Notes under the pieces: model-generated | The model's input: the letters and a program-made list of their open reading frames with translations, nothing else | Told to the model about the DNA's origin: nothing | The model's database searches: none | Part shown: positions 9,086 through 17,890 of the stretch, one piece after another | Layout of the letters: the number at the start of each line of letters is the position of its first letter | How positions within the stretch are numbered: the stretch's first letter is position 1 | Program-made: the position numbers and the translations under genes | Assembly: GCA_025359865.1 (NCBI GenBank) | Contig: JANYDH010000103.1 | Coordinates: 1-64,000 of the forward strand | DNA from: Actinomycetes bacterium | GTDB lineage: Bacteria > Actinomycetota > Acidimicrobiia > Acidimicrobiales > Ilumatobacteraceae | Reading direction: 5' to 3' | Length of the DNA: 64,000 bases

Positions 9086-11743
9086 ATGGCCGGCAACTGG
9101 CCGCTGATCGGGCGCGACGAGGAACTGGCCCAGATCTGCGAGGTACTCGATCGCCCTCTTGCGAGTGGCATCATGCTCGTCGGTACAGCCGGCGTCGGCA
9201 AGACCCGTCTGGCAACCGAGACCCTGCACCTCGCCGCAGAGCGTGGACTAGCGACGACCCGCGTTGTCGCAAGTCGTGCCGCGTCCGGCATTCCTTTCGG
9301 CGCGCTCGCGCCCCTGCTGCCGCCGGGAGCGATTGCGATCGAACAGGGTCTCACTGCGCTGCGCCAGGTGACGCTCGCGCTCTCGCAGCTTTCTGCAGGG
9401 CGCCGGTTGGTGCTGGTGGTCGATGATGCACACTCGCTCGACGATGCCTCCGCCGTACTGCTGGAGCAGCTGGCTTCCACCAAGACCGCGTTGCTGGTGG
9501 TCACGTTGCGCAGCGGCGAAACACCCCCCGAATCGATCACGTCACTGTGGAAGGACCACGGCCTCGAGCGCCTGACCATCCACCCGCTCAGTCGCACCCG
9601 TTCGGATCACTTCATCACCACCATGCTCGGCGACGATGTCGATCAGGGCACCCTTGCCGGCCTCTGGGAAAAGACCGAGGGCAACCCGATGTTCCTCCAT
9701 GAGTTGGTGCTCGGCGCTGTGCACGATGGGACCCTCGTATGCACCGCCGGCCGGTGGCAGACCGCTGGCGAACTCACGCCATCTGATCGGCTATCCGAAC
9801 TGGTGGGTATCCGCCTGACCGGTCTCGAGCCCGACGAGTTGTCTGCGCTGGAATACGTGGCATTTGGCGAACCGTTGGGTTTCGACATGCTCGCCGGGCT
9901 GTGCGACGGCGACGGCGACGGCGACGGCGACGTGATTGAGCGCCTCGAACGACACGGTTTGGTAGTCCTCCACAACGACGGTCGGCGCAGCGAGTTGCGC
10001 CTCGCCCACCCGATGTACGGAGAAGTGCTGCGTGCCAAGACACCAGCTGTACGAACGCGCTCGATCAGCCGCCGGCTCGCGGAGGCCGCCGAACGCACGG
10101 GCGCATGGCGGCGCTCCGACCCCCTGCGCGTGTCGCTCTGGCGGCTGGATGGCGGCGGCGTGCCACCGATGCCGCTGCTGCTGGCTGGAGCGGCCCAAGC
10201 ACTGTTCGCCAACGACTTTGCAATCGCGCACCGACTTGCTCGAAAGGCATTCGAGTTGCAGCCGACGTTCCCTGCAGGGCTGATGCTTCTGCAAGTGCAG
10301 TATTCCGCCGACCTCACCGCCGAGAGCCCACCGTTGTTCGGGCTCATGCGAGAATTGGCCACCACCGATCGCGAGCGGGCAGGCCTCGCGGTGATGGAAT
10401 CGACGTCGTTATTCTGGAAGTCGGGCGATATGGCCGGCGCCGATCGGGTGATGGCCACGGCGATCGACCACCTCGAGGAGTCGGCCGAGCGTGACTGGAT
10501 CATCACGTTTCGTGCACTCGTCGATGTGCAGGCCGGACATCCTCAGCTTGCGCTCGAACGCGTGCGGCACCTGATGCTCAGCGAGCACGCCGGGACCTTC
10601 ATCCGCGCTTCTCTGTCGGCCTCACTCGCCGTGTCGATCGTCGGCCGCTGTCTCGACGCCGTCGACATCGCTGACCGAGCCGTTGCTTCGCGCCGACCGC
10701 TCGGCGAGGACATCAGCCTGTTCGAGACCGGACTGTTGTTGGTAGCCAAGTCGGTTGCGTTGAACGAGGCGGGTCGAATCGCCGAAGCGTACGAAACTGC
10801 GATCTTCACGCGCCTGCTCGCCGCCGACGCCAACGACATTTCGAGCCTGGGGTTTTGCGGCATCGCCCTGGCGCGGATCTGTCTGACCGCCGGGCGGGTC
10901 GTCGAGGCAGCGGAGTGTGCTACCGACGCCATCGACGCGTTTCGGCGGTACGGCCATCCCGGCCCGATGCGATGGGCGATCGGCTATCTCGGCCTGGCCA
11001 GCGCATTGAGCGGACAATTACGTGACGCTGCGGACGCGCTGGATGAACTGGAATTGCAACCACCGCACCCCGCAGCGATGCTCGACATCGACATCGAGCG
11101 CGCCCTCGCCTGGAGAGCAATCGCAGAAGGTCATCTCGAAGACGGTCGTGCGATCCTCGCCGCGTCAGCATCTCGAATGAAGGACACGGGACAACTCGGC
11201 TTCGAGGCGGCTGCGCTGTTCGATCTCGCCCGGCTCGGCGCCGCCCGTGAGGTTGCCCATCGCTTGACCGAAATCGCAGCACAAGGACAGGGCGACCTCT
11301 ACCCGGCCATGTCCCAGGGGGCTGCCGCATTGGCGTCGGGCGACGCGGCCGAGTTGGAGGCTGCGGCCGGGAAATTCGCCGAACTGGGTGCTGTGCTGTT
11401 CGCAGCAGAGTTGGCGGTGGCAACAAGCGAAGGATGGCGACGCGAGGGCGACCAGCGCCGGGCCGCCGAATGGTCTCGGAGAGCCGCTGATCTCGTCGCC
11501 GCAACCGGGGGCGCACGAACTCCGGGTCTGCTCCACGCCGACGCTCCGATTCCACTCACCCAGCGAGAACGAGACGTCGCGCTGCTGGCAGTTCAGGGTC
11601 TGTCCAGCAAGGTCATCGGCGAACGGCTCTTCGTCGCCAGCCGCACAGTCGACAACCACCTGGCCCGGATCTACGCCAAGGTGGGCGTTACCAGCCGCAC
11701 CGAGCTCGCCGAGTTACTTGCGGCCGACGCCGTCACCAGTTGA
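9086..11743 (+). CDS. AAA-type ATPase / LuxR-family transcriptional regulator
   Basis: Large LuxR regulator (LAL-like) of 885 residues. An N-terminal STAND-type ATPase has Walker A GTAGVGKT (about 33-40) and Walker B LVLVVDDAH (about 108-116). A long helical, TPR-like middle follows, and the LuxR-type helix-turn-helix is at about 823-885 (LTQRERDVALLAVQGLS, then RTVDNHLARIYAKVGV). A GGAGG Shine-Dalgarno lies 9-13 nt before the ATG. A GAC/GGC microsatellite near 9903-9930 encodes an acidic Asp-Gly run in the linker after the ATPase. The 3' end overlaps the convergent small gene by 30 bp. The inducer and targets are unknown; the divergent ABC exporter downstream could be one, but nothing in the sequence proves it. 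Confidence 0.88.
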   Translation: MAGNWPLIGRDEELAQICEVLDRPLASGIMLVGTAGVGKTRLATETLHLAAERGLATTRVVASRAASGIPFGALAPLLPPGAIAIEQGLTALRQVTLALSQLSAGRRLVLVVDDAHSLDDASAVLLEQLASTKTALLVVTLRSGETPPESITSLWKDHGLERLTIHPLSRTRSDHFITTMLGDDVDQGTLAGLWEKTEGNPMFLHELVLGAVHDGTLVCTAGRWQTAGELTPSDRLSELVGIRLTGLEPDELSALEYVAFGEPLGFDMLAGLCDGDGDGDGDVIERLERHGLVVLHNDGRRSELRLAHPMYGEVLRAKTPAVRTRSISRRLAEAAERTGAWRRSDPLRVSLWRLDGGGVPPMPLLLAGAAQALFANDFAIAHRLARKAFELQPTFPAGLMLLQVQYSADLTAESPPLFGLMRELATTDRERAGLAVMESTSLFWKSGDMAGADRVMATAIDHLEESAERDWIITFRALVDVQAGHPQLALERVRHLMLSEHAGTFIRASLSASLAVSIVGRCLDAVDIADRAVASRRPLGEDISLFETGLLLVAKSVALNEAGRIAEAYETAIFTRLLAADANDISSLGFCGIALARICLTAGRVVEAAECATDAIDAFRRYGHPGPMRWAIGYLGLASALSGQLRDAADALDELELQPPHPAAMLDIDIERALAWRAIAEGHLEDGRAILAASASRMKDTGQLGFEAAALFDLARLGAAREVAHRLTEIAAQGQGDLYPAMSQGAAALASGDAAELEAAAGKFAELGAVLFAAELAVATSEGWRREGDQRRAAEWSRRAADLVAATGGARTPGLLHADAPIPLTQRERDVALLAVQGLSSKVIGERLFVASRTVDNHLARIYAKVGVTSRTELAELLAADAVTS

Positions 11744-12070
11744 CCGGGAGTTGCCTTCGCTACGACGGCGAGCCATTTCGGCCATGTCGGCGAGTTGGGC
11801 GCGGTGGGCGTCGAGGTCAAGGTTCGGGTCGCCGCGCCACACGATTTCCACGTCGCCCGTCGCTGAGACAGCAACCGCTACCGACGAACCGATCACCGGG
11901 AGCATCGGCCCGAGTGCGATTCCAACGAGATGTATCCGGCGCGTCGGCTCGCCCGGATCCGCAAGGTCGAGGACCACGTCGTACCGTTGCGCAGCGGCAG
12001 AACGCGAGCCGTGGTTGACGTTCGACGAGAGAACCGTGGCACGGGTTTCCCCTGCTGTTGACGTCGGCAT
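11714..12070 (-). CDS. Hypothetical protein, 118 residues
   Basis: Not a family I recognise. The ATG at 12070 is chosen because GAGG sits about 9 nt upstream; an upstream ATG at 12133 would add a His/Asp-rich stretch encoded by a 17-bp tandem repeat and is less likely. The centre (YDVVLDLADPGEP, RRIHLVGIALGPMLPVIGSSVAVAV) looks like a small beta-rich domain, and the tail is charged and helical. No clear signal peptide or transmembrane anchor. It overlaps the LuxR-type gene end and is divergent from the ABC exporter operon, with which it could share a control region. Confidence 0.55.
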   Translation of the reverse strand: MPTSTAGETRATVLSSNVNHGSRSAAAQRYDVVLDLADPGEPTRRIHLVGIALGPMLPVIGSSVAVAVSATGDVEIVWRGDPNLDLDAHRAQLADMAEMARRRSEGNSRSTGDGVGRK

Positions 12071-12084
12071 CGATCGCTGGTCCT

Positions 12085-12118
12085 CATGGTCGTGGTGCTG
12101 GCATGGTCGTGGTGCTGG
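12085..12118. repeat. 17-bp perfect tandem duplication
   Basis: CATGGTCGTGGTGCTGG occurs twice head to tail just upstream of the 118-residue gene start and within the divergent intergenic region before the ABC exporter. It could be replication slippage or paired regulator sites; the sequence alone does not distinguish these. Confidence 0.7.
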
Positions 12119-12155
12119 CTCGTTGCAACCCAACCACGCCGCGCCGCATCGGTCG

Positions 12156-12172
12156 TGAGTAAGAGTTACTCA
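12156..12172. promoter_or_regulatory. Candidate operator before the ABC exporter
   Basis: Perfect inverted repeat TGAGTAA-GAG-TTACTCA in the divergent intergenic region, about 60 bp before the ABC exporter start. The shape fits a dimeric MarR/TetR-type binding site; the regulator is not identified and the role is inference. Confidence 0.4.
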
Positions 12173-12230
12173 TCGTCGGGACGGCGAAAATGACCCTCAC
12201 GTTTGACGATGGATAGGCGAGGATGCACCG

Positions 12231-13970
12231 ATGGACACCCGGTCACCGGCACGTTGGCGCGCCCTCATGGCGCTCGTGCGGCCCGACGCAGCGCGTTGGG
12301 CCGCACTCAGCGCGCTCTTAGCCGCCAGCTCTGCGTTGTCGTTGGCTGGACCGCTGGTGATCCGCCAGGTGGTCGACCGAGCGAGAACAGGTGCCACCAC
12401 GGCGGCGCTCGCCAATCTCGCCGTGGTCTATCTCCTGATCGCGGCGGCCACAGGGGTGATCGCCGTGATCGTAGCGTGGGCGGCCACTATCACCGCATGG
12501 CGTACCACGAACCAGATCCGGCTCAGGATGACACGCCATGTGCTCGGCCTCGACCATGAGTTCCATCGCCGCCATACCCCTGGTGAACTCATCCAACGCG
12601 TCGACGGCGATGTCACCTCGGTGTCGGACTTCCTCGGTCGGGTCGTCCCCCGCGCTGTCGGCGCGGGCTTCCTCGTGGTCGGGATGCTCATCGTGTTGGC
12701 AGTGCTGGACCTCGGGCTGGCGCTCGGTGCGTTTGCCTACGTACTGCTCGCTGTCGCCGTAGTCGTTCGTGGCAGACACCGTGCGGTCACCGAGGCATCC
12801 GACGAGATGGGTTCCTACGCCAGACTGTATGGCGGCATCGAGGAACGACTCACCGCCGCCGAAGACCTACGTGCCAACGGAGCCGGCGCCCATGCGCTCA
12901 ACCGCTTCGTGGAAGAGAGCGGACAAGCACTGCACAGCTCCGTACGCCGCGAACGGGCCTTTCTGCGAATGTGGTGGGCCGTGCAAGGGTCGGTAGCCGC
13001 CGGGGTGTCGGTGAGCCTGGCTGTCGGCGCCGCACTCGTCGCAGCCGACGCGATCTCGGTCGGAACTGCGTTCTTGCTCTTACAGTACGTCTTGCTGTTG
13101 GGTCGACCGCTGGAAGACATCGTGCAGCAACTCGAAACGGTGCAGAAGGCGAACGGCGCGATGGTGCGCGTGATCGACCTCCTCGGAGTGCAGCCCGCAA
13201 TCGCCGACCACGGCACCATCGCGCCACCATCTGGTCCGCTGTCTGTCAACTTCGACCACATTTGGTTCTCCTACGGCGACGACCACCCGGTGCTGCAGAA
13301 CATCGACCTGCACATCGCTGCTGGTCGCTCCGTCGGCATCGTCGGGCGCACCGGGAGCGGCAAGACCACGGCCTCACGGCTGATCCTTCGACTGGTCGAG
13401 GCGACCGAGGGGACCCTCTCGCTCGGAGGCGTCCCCATTGCCGATATTCCTCTCGACGAACTTCGCCGACGTGTGGCGTTGATCCCGCAAGAGGTCGAAC
13501 TGTTCGCGGGAACGGTCCGCGACAACGTCACCTTGTTCGACGACGAACCGTCCGACGACGAGGTCGCCGCGGCGCTACGGCTTGCCGGTCTGAGCACACT
13601 CGTCGATGGCGGCATCCACCGTCCACTTGGGCCCGGCGGGGCCGGCGTCTCGGCAGGCGAGGCCCAACTATTGGCGCTCGCCAGAGTATGGCTACGGCGT
13701 CCCGACCTGGTCGTGCTGGACGAAGCGACGGCACGGATCGACCCAGGCACAGAAGCGCTACTCGATCATGCGGTTGCTCAACTGATGCGCGGACGAACCA
13801 CGCTGATCATCGCCCACAGGCTGTCCACGCTGCGTCGAGTCGACGAGATCATCGTGTTCGACCACGGTCGCGTCGTCGAACAGGGCGACCGAGACGAACT
13901 CGCCGGTAGTGATGGCAGCCGGTTCCATCGCCTGCTGGAACTCGCGCTCGACGAGGACGTCGCATCATGA
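12231..13970 (+). CDS. ABC exporter half-transporter, subunit 1 (degenerate signature)
   Basis: Type IV (ABCB-like) exporter half of 579 residues: six-helix membrane domain (about 20-310), then a nucleotide-binding domain. Walker A is GRTGSGKTT (about 373), Walker B VVLDEATARID keeps the catalytic Glu, and the H-loop is IIAHRLS. The signature is VSAGEAQ instead of LSGGQ. The partner gene overlaps by ATGA and has the complementary defect, which is the known design of heterodimeric exporters such as TM287/288 and BmrCD: Walker motifs here pair with the partner's good signature to make the one catalytic site. The substrate is unknown; drug or lipid export is typical of the family. Confidence 0.9.
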   Translation: MDTRSPARWRALMALVRPDAARWAALSALLAASSALSLAGPLVIRQVVDRARTGATTAALANLAVVYLLIAAATGVIAVIVAWAATITAWRTTNQIRLRMTRHVLGLDHEFHRRHTPGELIQRVDGDVTSVSDFLGRVVPRAVGAGFLVVGMLIVLAVLDLGLALGAFAYVLLAVAVVVRGRHRAVTEASDEMGSYARLYGGIEERLTAAEDLRANGAGAHALNRFVEESGQALHSSVRRERAFLRMWWAVQGSVAAGVSVSLAVGAALVAADAISVGTAFLLLQYVLLLGRPLEDIVQQLETVQKANGAMVRVIDLLGVQPAIADHGTIAPPSGPLSVNFDHIWFSYGDDHPVLQNIDLHIAAGRSVGIVGRTGSGKTTASRLILRLVEATEGTLSLGGVPIADIPLDELRRRVALIPQEVELFAGTVRDNVTLFDDEPSDDEVAAALRLAGLSTLVDGGIHRPLGPGGAGVSAGEAQLLALARVWLRRPDLVVLDEATARIDPGTEALLDHAVAQLMRGRTTLIIAHRLSTLRRVDEIIVFDHGRVVEQGDRDELAGSDGSRFHRLLELALDEDVAS

Positions 13971-15667
13971 ACGTGTGGCGGCTTGCATGGCGCGTCTCGC
14001 AGCACGAACCGCGCTCGTTCTGGGCCGGTTGGTCGGGATTCGTGCTGTTCTTCACATTTCCCGTGGTGAACGGGTGGCTGGTCGGTCGCGGCTTCGATGC
14101 CTTGTCGCACGGACAGCCCGGCGAGGCCTACCGGTATGCGTTGGTCATGGTCGTCTGTGAGGTGCTGCGGATGGCCACCATCCACTTCGGCGCGATTCAG
14201 TGGACTCAGGCCTGGGTGCACATGCAGACCCTGCTTCGCGCCAACTTGTTGGCCGCACAACTGGCCAGCGGCGGGCCTGAGGCCGGGCAACCGGTCGGTT
14301 CGGCCGGCGCCGCGCTCACCCACTTCCGAGACGATGCCGAGGACGTCGCAATGTTCGTCGATGGGCTGGTCGATGTGTCGGCAGGTCTCGTGTTCACCGT
14401 GCTTGCGGCATTCGTGTTGGGCAGCATCGACACCGGTGCTACGGCCGTCTTGGCGTTGCCGCTCGGCGGCGTCGCCCTAGCGACGCGCGCACTGGATTCA
14501 CGGATCAAGCGCTACCGCAGCGCTGATCGCGCCGCCACTGCTGCGGTCAGCGGCCTACTTGGAGACGTGATGGCAGCAGCGACAACCATCAAGGTGAACG
14601 CTGCCATCGAGCCAATCATGCTGCGGATGAACGGATTGGTCGATCACCGGCGTCATACCGCCGTGCGCGACCGGGTACTCGACGACGGAGTGCAGGCGTT
14701 CAGTCAGGGGGCTGCCGATGTGGGGTTGGGCCTCGTCCTGCTGGTCAGTGCGAGCGCGATCGCCGCTGGCTCGTTCGGCGTGGGCGATCTCGCCGTGTTC
14801 ACCGCATACATGGGGTGGCTGTCATTCCTGCCACGCATGGTCGGGCGCGCGCTCGCCCGCCGCAAGCAGGCCGGTGTGGCGTTCGAGCGGATGTCGGGGC
14901 TCGTCGCCGATGAGCAGGTGGCCAACACCGTCACCGCACGGTCGTTACCGATCAGTCCGCGCCAACAACTCGCCATGCAGGGTGCCACACCTCCGGAACG
15001 GATCCTGGTGCCACGAGTGCCGCTTCGACGACTGACGGTGCGGTCGCTATCGGCCCGGTTCCCCAGCGGGGCCGGCATCGAAAGCATCTCGTTCGTTGTG
15101 GAACGCGGCAGTTTCACCGTCGTCACCGGACCCATAGCCGCCGGCAAGACCACGCTGCTGCGGGCCTTGCTGGGGCTGGCGCATCAGGCCGAGAACTCCG
15201 GTGAGGTGTTATGGAACGACACCGTGGTGCTCGACCGTGCCGCATTCCTGGTACCGCCCAACGCAGCGTTCCTGCCACAGGTTCCACAGTTGATCTCCGA
15301 CTCGGTGCACGACAACATTGCGCTCGGCTCTGCTCGTCTCGAGCAGGTGTTGCGATCACTCGACCTGGCCGTCGTCGGTGCCGACATCGACGACATGCCC
15401 GATGGCATCGACACCATGATCGGACCGCGTGGCCTACGCCTCTCGGGTGGTCAACGACAACGGGTTGCCACGGCGCGGGCGTTGGTCCATGAGCCGGAAC
15501 TCCTGATTCTGGACGACGTATCGAGCGCGCTTGACGTGGAGACCGAACTCGCGTTGTGGACAGGGCTCGCCGACGCGGGAATGACCGTGATCGCAGTCTC
15601 GCACCGAGCGATTGCGTTCGACCGAGCCGACCAGGTACTCGAACTCGTTGCCGGCCGCTTGCGTTAG
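13967..15667 (+). CDS. ABC exporter half-transporter, subunit 2 (degenerate catalytic Glu)
   Basis: Second half of the heterodimeric exporter, 566 residues, translationally coupled (ATGA) to subunit 1. Membrane helices occupy about 15-300. Walker A is GPIAAGKTT (about 388) and the signature is canonical LSGGQRQR (about 492). Walker B is LLILDDVSSALD, with Asp replacing the catalytic Glu, and the switch is AVSHRA. The nucleotide site formed by this chain's Walker motifs with subunit 1's VSAGEAQ should therefore be the non-hydrolysing site. Reciprocal defects in both chains indicate an obligate heterodimer rather than decay. Confidence 0.9.
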   Translation: MNVWRLAWRVSQHEPRSFWAGWSGFVLFFTFPVVNGWLVGRGFDALSHGQPGEAYRYALVMVVCEVLRMATIHFGAIQWTQAWVHMQTLLRANLLAAQLASGGPEAGQPVGSAGAALTHFRDDAEDVAMFVDGLVDVSAGLVFTVLAAFVLGSIDTGATAVLALPLGGVALATRALDSRIKRYRSADRAATAAVSGLLGDVMAAATTIKVNAAIEPIMLRMNGLVDHRRHTAVRDRVLDDGVQAFSQGAADVGLGLVLLVSASAIAAGSFGVGDLAVFTAYMGWLSFLPRMVGRALARRKQAGVAFERMSGLVADEQVANTVTARSLPISPRQQLAMQGATPPERILVPRVPLRRLTVRSLSARFPSGAGIESISFVVERGSFTVVTGPIAAGKTTLLRALLGLAHQAENSGEVLWNDTVVLDRAAFLVPPNAAFLPQVPQLISDSVHDNIALGSARLEQVLRSLDLAVVGADIDDMPDGIDTMIGPRGLRLSGGQRQRVATARALVHEPELLILDDVSSALDVETELALWTGLADAGMTVIAVSHRAIAFDRADQVLELVAGRLR

Positions 15668-15758
15668 ACCGTCACCGTAGACCGGCCATCTGCTCGGACA
15701 GGTCCAACACTGCATCGACTCCGTGCAGGATCTTGTGCATCAGGACGGACACCGTCGT

Positions 15759-16160
15759 TCAGGCCTGGAGGAACTCGACCCAGTTGCCATCGGGATCTTC
15801 GACGATTGCGATGGTGATGCCCGGCCGCAGCGTGGTAACCGGTACGGCGACAGTGTGTCCGGCGGCAGCACAATCGGCGACGAGTGCTTCGATGTTCGAC
15901 ACCGAGATCGTCCAGTAGCGGTAACCGAACGCCCCACCGATGCCACCGGCCGGAGCGGTCGCCGGCGGGGTCTTGCGTGGGCACACCAGCTTGATCATGC
16001 TGGTGCCGCACAACAGCCGGTACATCGTGCCACCACCGGGCATAGGCATCTCGCCCGCCGCTTGGAACCCGAGCGTGTCACGGTAGAACGCAAGGGATTT
16101 CTCCGCATCACTCACCACGATCCCCAGATCGATCGAATCCTTCGTCAACACGACGCCCAT
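15759..16160 (-). CDS. Glyoxalase/bleomycin-resistance (VOC) family protein
   Basis: Cytosolic vicinal-oxygen-chelate fold protein of 133 residues, one VOC domain with two beta-alpha-beta-beta-beta modules. Visible marks are DLGIVVSDAEKSLAFYRDTLGF at the N-terminus, in the usual layout, and IAIVEDPDGNWVEF at the C-terminus, whose Glu is the usual metal ligand. Start 16160 is chosen over upstream Mets because AAGGGGG lies just before it. Family members act as lyases, dioxygenases or sequestering resistance proteins; the substrate cannot be told. It is divergent from the flavoprotein gene at 16269. Confidence 0.85.
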   Translation of the reverse strand: MGVVLTKDSIDLGIVVSDAEKSLAFYRDTLGFQAAGEMPMPGGGTMYRLLCGTSMIKLVCPRKTPPATAPAGGIGGAFGYRYWTISVSNIEALVADCAAAGHTVAVPVTTLRPGITIAIVEDPDGNWVEFLQA

Positions 16161-16268
16161 ATGTCCCCCTTGATCAGTTGTCGATGAGCACCATAGCAAC
16201 GCAACGATCCCCACGGCCGAGGTGGCGTGATTCGGTGGAATGAGCAGATGCGATGCCAGACTCACGGT

Positions 16269-17885
16269 ATGGCAGTGCGCGAATCACACATCGACCGCAT
16301 CCGCGACGGGTTGTTCGACGTGCTCGTCGTTGGCGGCGGCATCAACGGTGCCGTGGCGTCGGCTGCGCTGGCTGGCCGTGGCGCGTCCGTGGCCCTGGTC
16401 GAGCGCGGTGACTTTGGAGGTTTCACCAGCCAAGAGTCGTCGAACCTGGTGTGGGGCGGGTTCAAGTACCTCGAGCGTTACGAACTGTTGTTGGTGTGGA
16501 AGCTGTGCCGGTCACGGAACCGCCTGATGAAGGCGTACCCCGACAACATCAAAGAGATCAGCTTCCTCGCCAGCCTCGATGCCACGTCGCCATACGCGCC
16601 ATGGTTCTCCGCGCTGGGGGCGGTCGGTTACTGGGGCATCGGGCAGTTCGGCACCCGACACCCGCGGTTGCTCAGTACCGAAAAGATCAAGGCCGAAGAG
16701 CCTGCGATCGACACCGCTACGATTCGCGGCGGCATCGAATACCGTGATGCGTACTTGATCGACAACGACGCACGGTTCGTGTTCTCGTTCGTCCGCTCGG
16801 CCATCGAAGCCGGTGCCTCAGCGGCCAACTACGTCGAATTGATCTCTGCAACGCGCGAGGGCAACCGCTGGCGGGCTCAACTCCGCGATGCCGATACCGG
16901 TGAGGAGTTCTCGACATCGGCCAAGGTGATCGTCAACGCGGCTGGACCATTCGTCGATGGCCTCAACACTCAGTGGGGAACACACACCGACCACCGCATC
17001 GTCTACTCGAAGGGAATCCACCTCGTGGTGCCGCGCCTCACCACGCACGACCACCAACGTGTGCTCGCATTCTTCGATGACACGCAGCGATTATTCTACG
17101 TCATTCCCATGGGAAGACGGTCGGTCATCGGCACAACCGATACTCGCGTCGACGAGCCATTCAGCCAGGTGACCGACGACGATCGCACGTTCCTACTCGA
17201 GCAGATCAACCACCGTCTCGACCTGGCCACGCCACTCACCACCGCCGACATCATCGCCGAGCGATGCGGCGTTCGACCGCTCGTGGTCAACAGCAACGGC
17301 GGCGATCAACGCGACGTCGACTGGACCTCGCTCAGTAGGAAACACGCGATCGAACTCGACAAGAAGGATCGAGTGGTCACGATCTTCGGCGGCAAACTCA
17401 CCGACTGCCTCAACGTAGGCGAAGAAGTGGCCGAGGCGGTCCAGTCGCTGGGCGTCCCACTCGAGAAAGACCTACACAACTGGTATGGCGAACCCGCCAC
17501 TGCGACCCGCGACGAGTTCTACCGCCAGGCCAAGTTGATGAAACTCGACGCGCTCCGCACGAAGTCCGACACCGAACCGCTGACCGACCGCTTGTGGCGC
17601 CGGTACGGCCGACGCGCGTTCACCATGCTCGAAGCGATCCGCGATGACCCACGAATGAGCGAGGACATCATGGACAGTGCCGACTACCTGCGCGTCGAAC
17701 TGCATCTCGCGGCGACCACCGAGATGATCACCAAGCTCGAAGACTTCATGCGCCGGCGGTCGAAGATCGAACAGGTGGTTCGAGACGAGGACATCCGCGC
17801 GTCTAGCGGGCTGCATGAGGTAGCCCAGATCCTGTTCGGTGCCGACGCCGAACATCGCCTCGCCGAGTACCTCGACGCCCGCTGA
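16269..17885 (+). CDS. FAD-dependent glycerol-3-phosphate dehydrogenase-like oxidoreductase
   Basis: Flavoprotein of 538 residues resembling aerobic glycerol-3-phosphate dehydrogenase (GlpD/GlpA family), which oxidises glycerol-3-phosphate to dihydroxyacetone phosphate and feeds electrons to quinone at the membrane. The N-terminal dinucleotide-binding motif is DVLVVGGGINGA (about 15-26), followed by VALVERGDF and SSNLVWGGFKYLE. The substrate domain has GTTDTRVDEPF, and a C-terminal DAO_C-like helical domain is present. Start 16269 places the FAD motif at the usual distance; in-frame Mets at 16227 and 16248 would add a short unconserved leader. It ends 5 bp from the convergent deiminase gene. 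Substrate identity is inference. Confidence 0.85.
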   Translation: MAVRESHIDRIRDGLFDVLVVGGGINGAVASAALAGRGASVALVERGDFGGFTSQESSNLVWGGFKYLERYELLLVWKLCRSRNRLMKAYPDNIKEISFLASLDATSPYAPWFSALGAVGYWGIGQFGTRHPRLLSTEKIKAEEPAIDTATIRGGIEYRDAYLIDNDARFVFSFVRSAIEAGASAANYVELISATREGNRWRAQLRDADTGEEFSTSAKVIVNAAGPFVDGLNTQWGTHTDHRIVYSKGIHLVVPRLTTHDHQRVLAFFDDTQRLFYVIPMGRRSVIGTTDTRVDEPFSQVTDDDRTFLLEQINHRLDLATPLTTADIIAERCGVRPLVVNSNGGDQRDVDWTSLSRKHAIELDKKDRVVTIFGGKLTDCLNVGEEVAEAVQSLGVPLEKDLHNWYGEPATATRDEFYRQAKLMKLDALRTKSDTEPLTDRLWRRYGRRAFTMLEAIRDDPRMSEDIMDSADYLRVELHLAATTEMITKLEDFMRRRSKIEQVVRDEDIRASSGLHEVAQILFGADAEHRLAEYLDAR

Positions 17886-17890
17886 CGATG

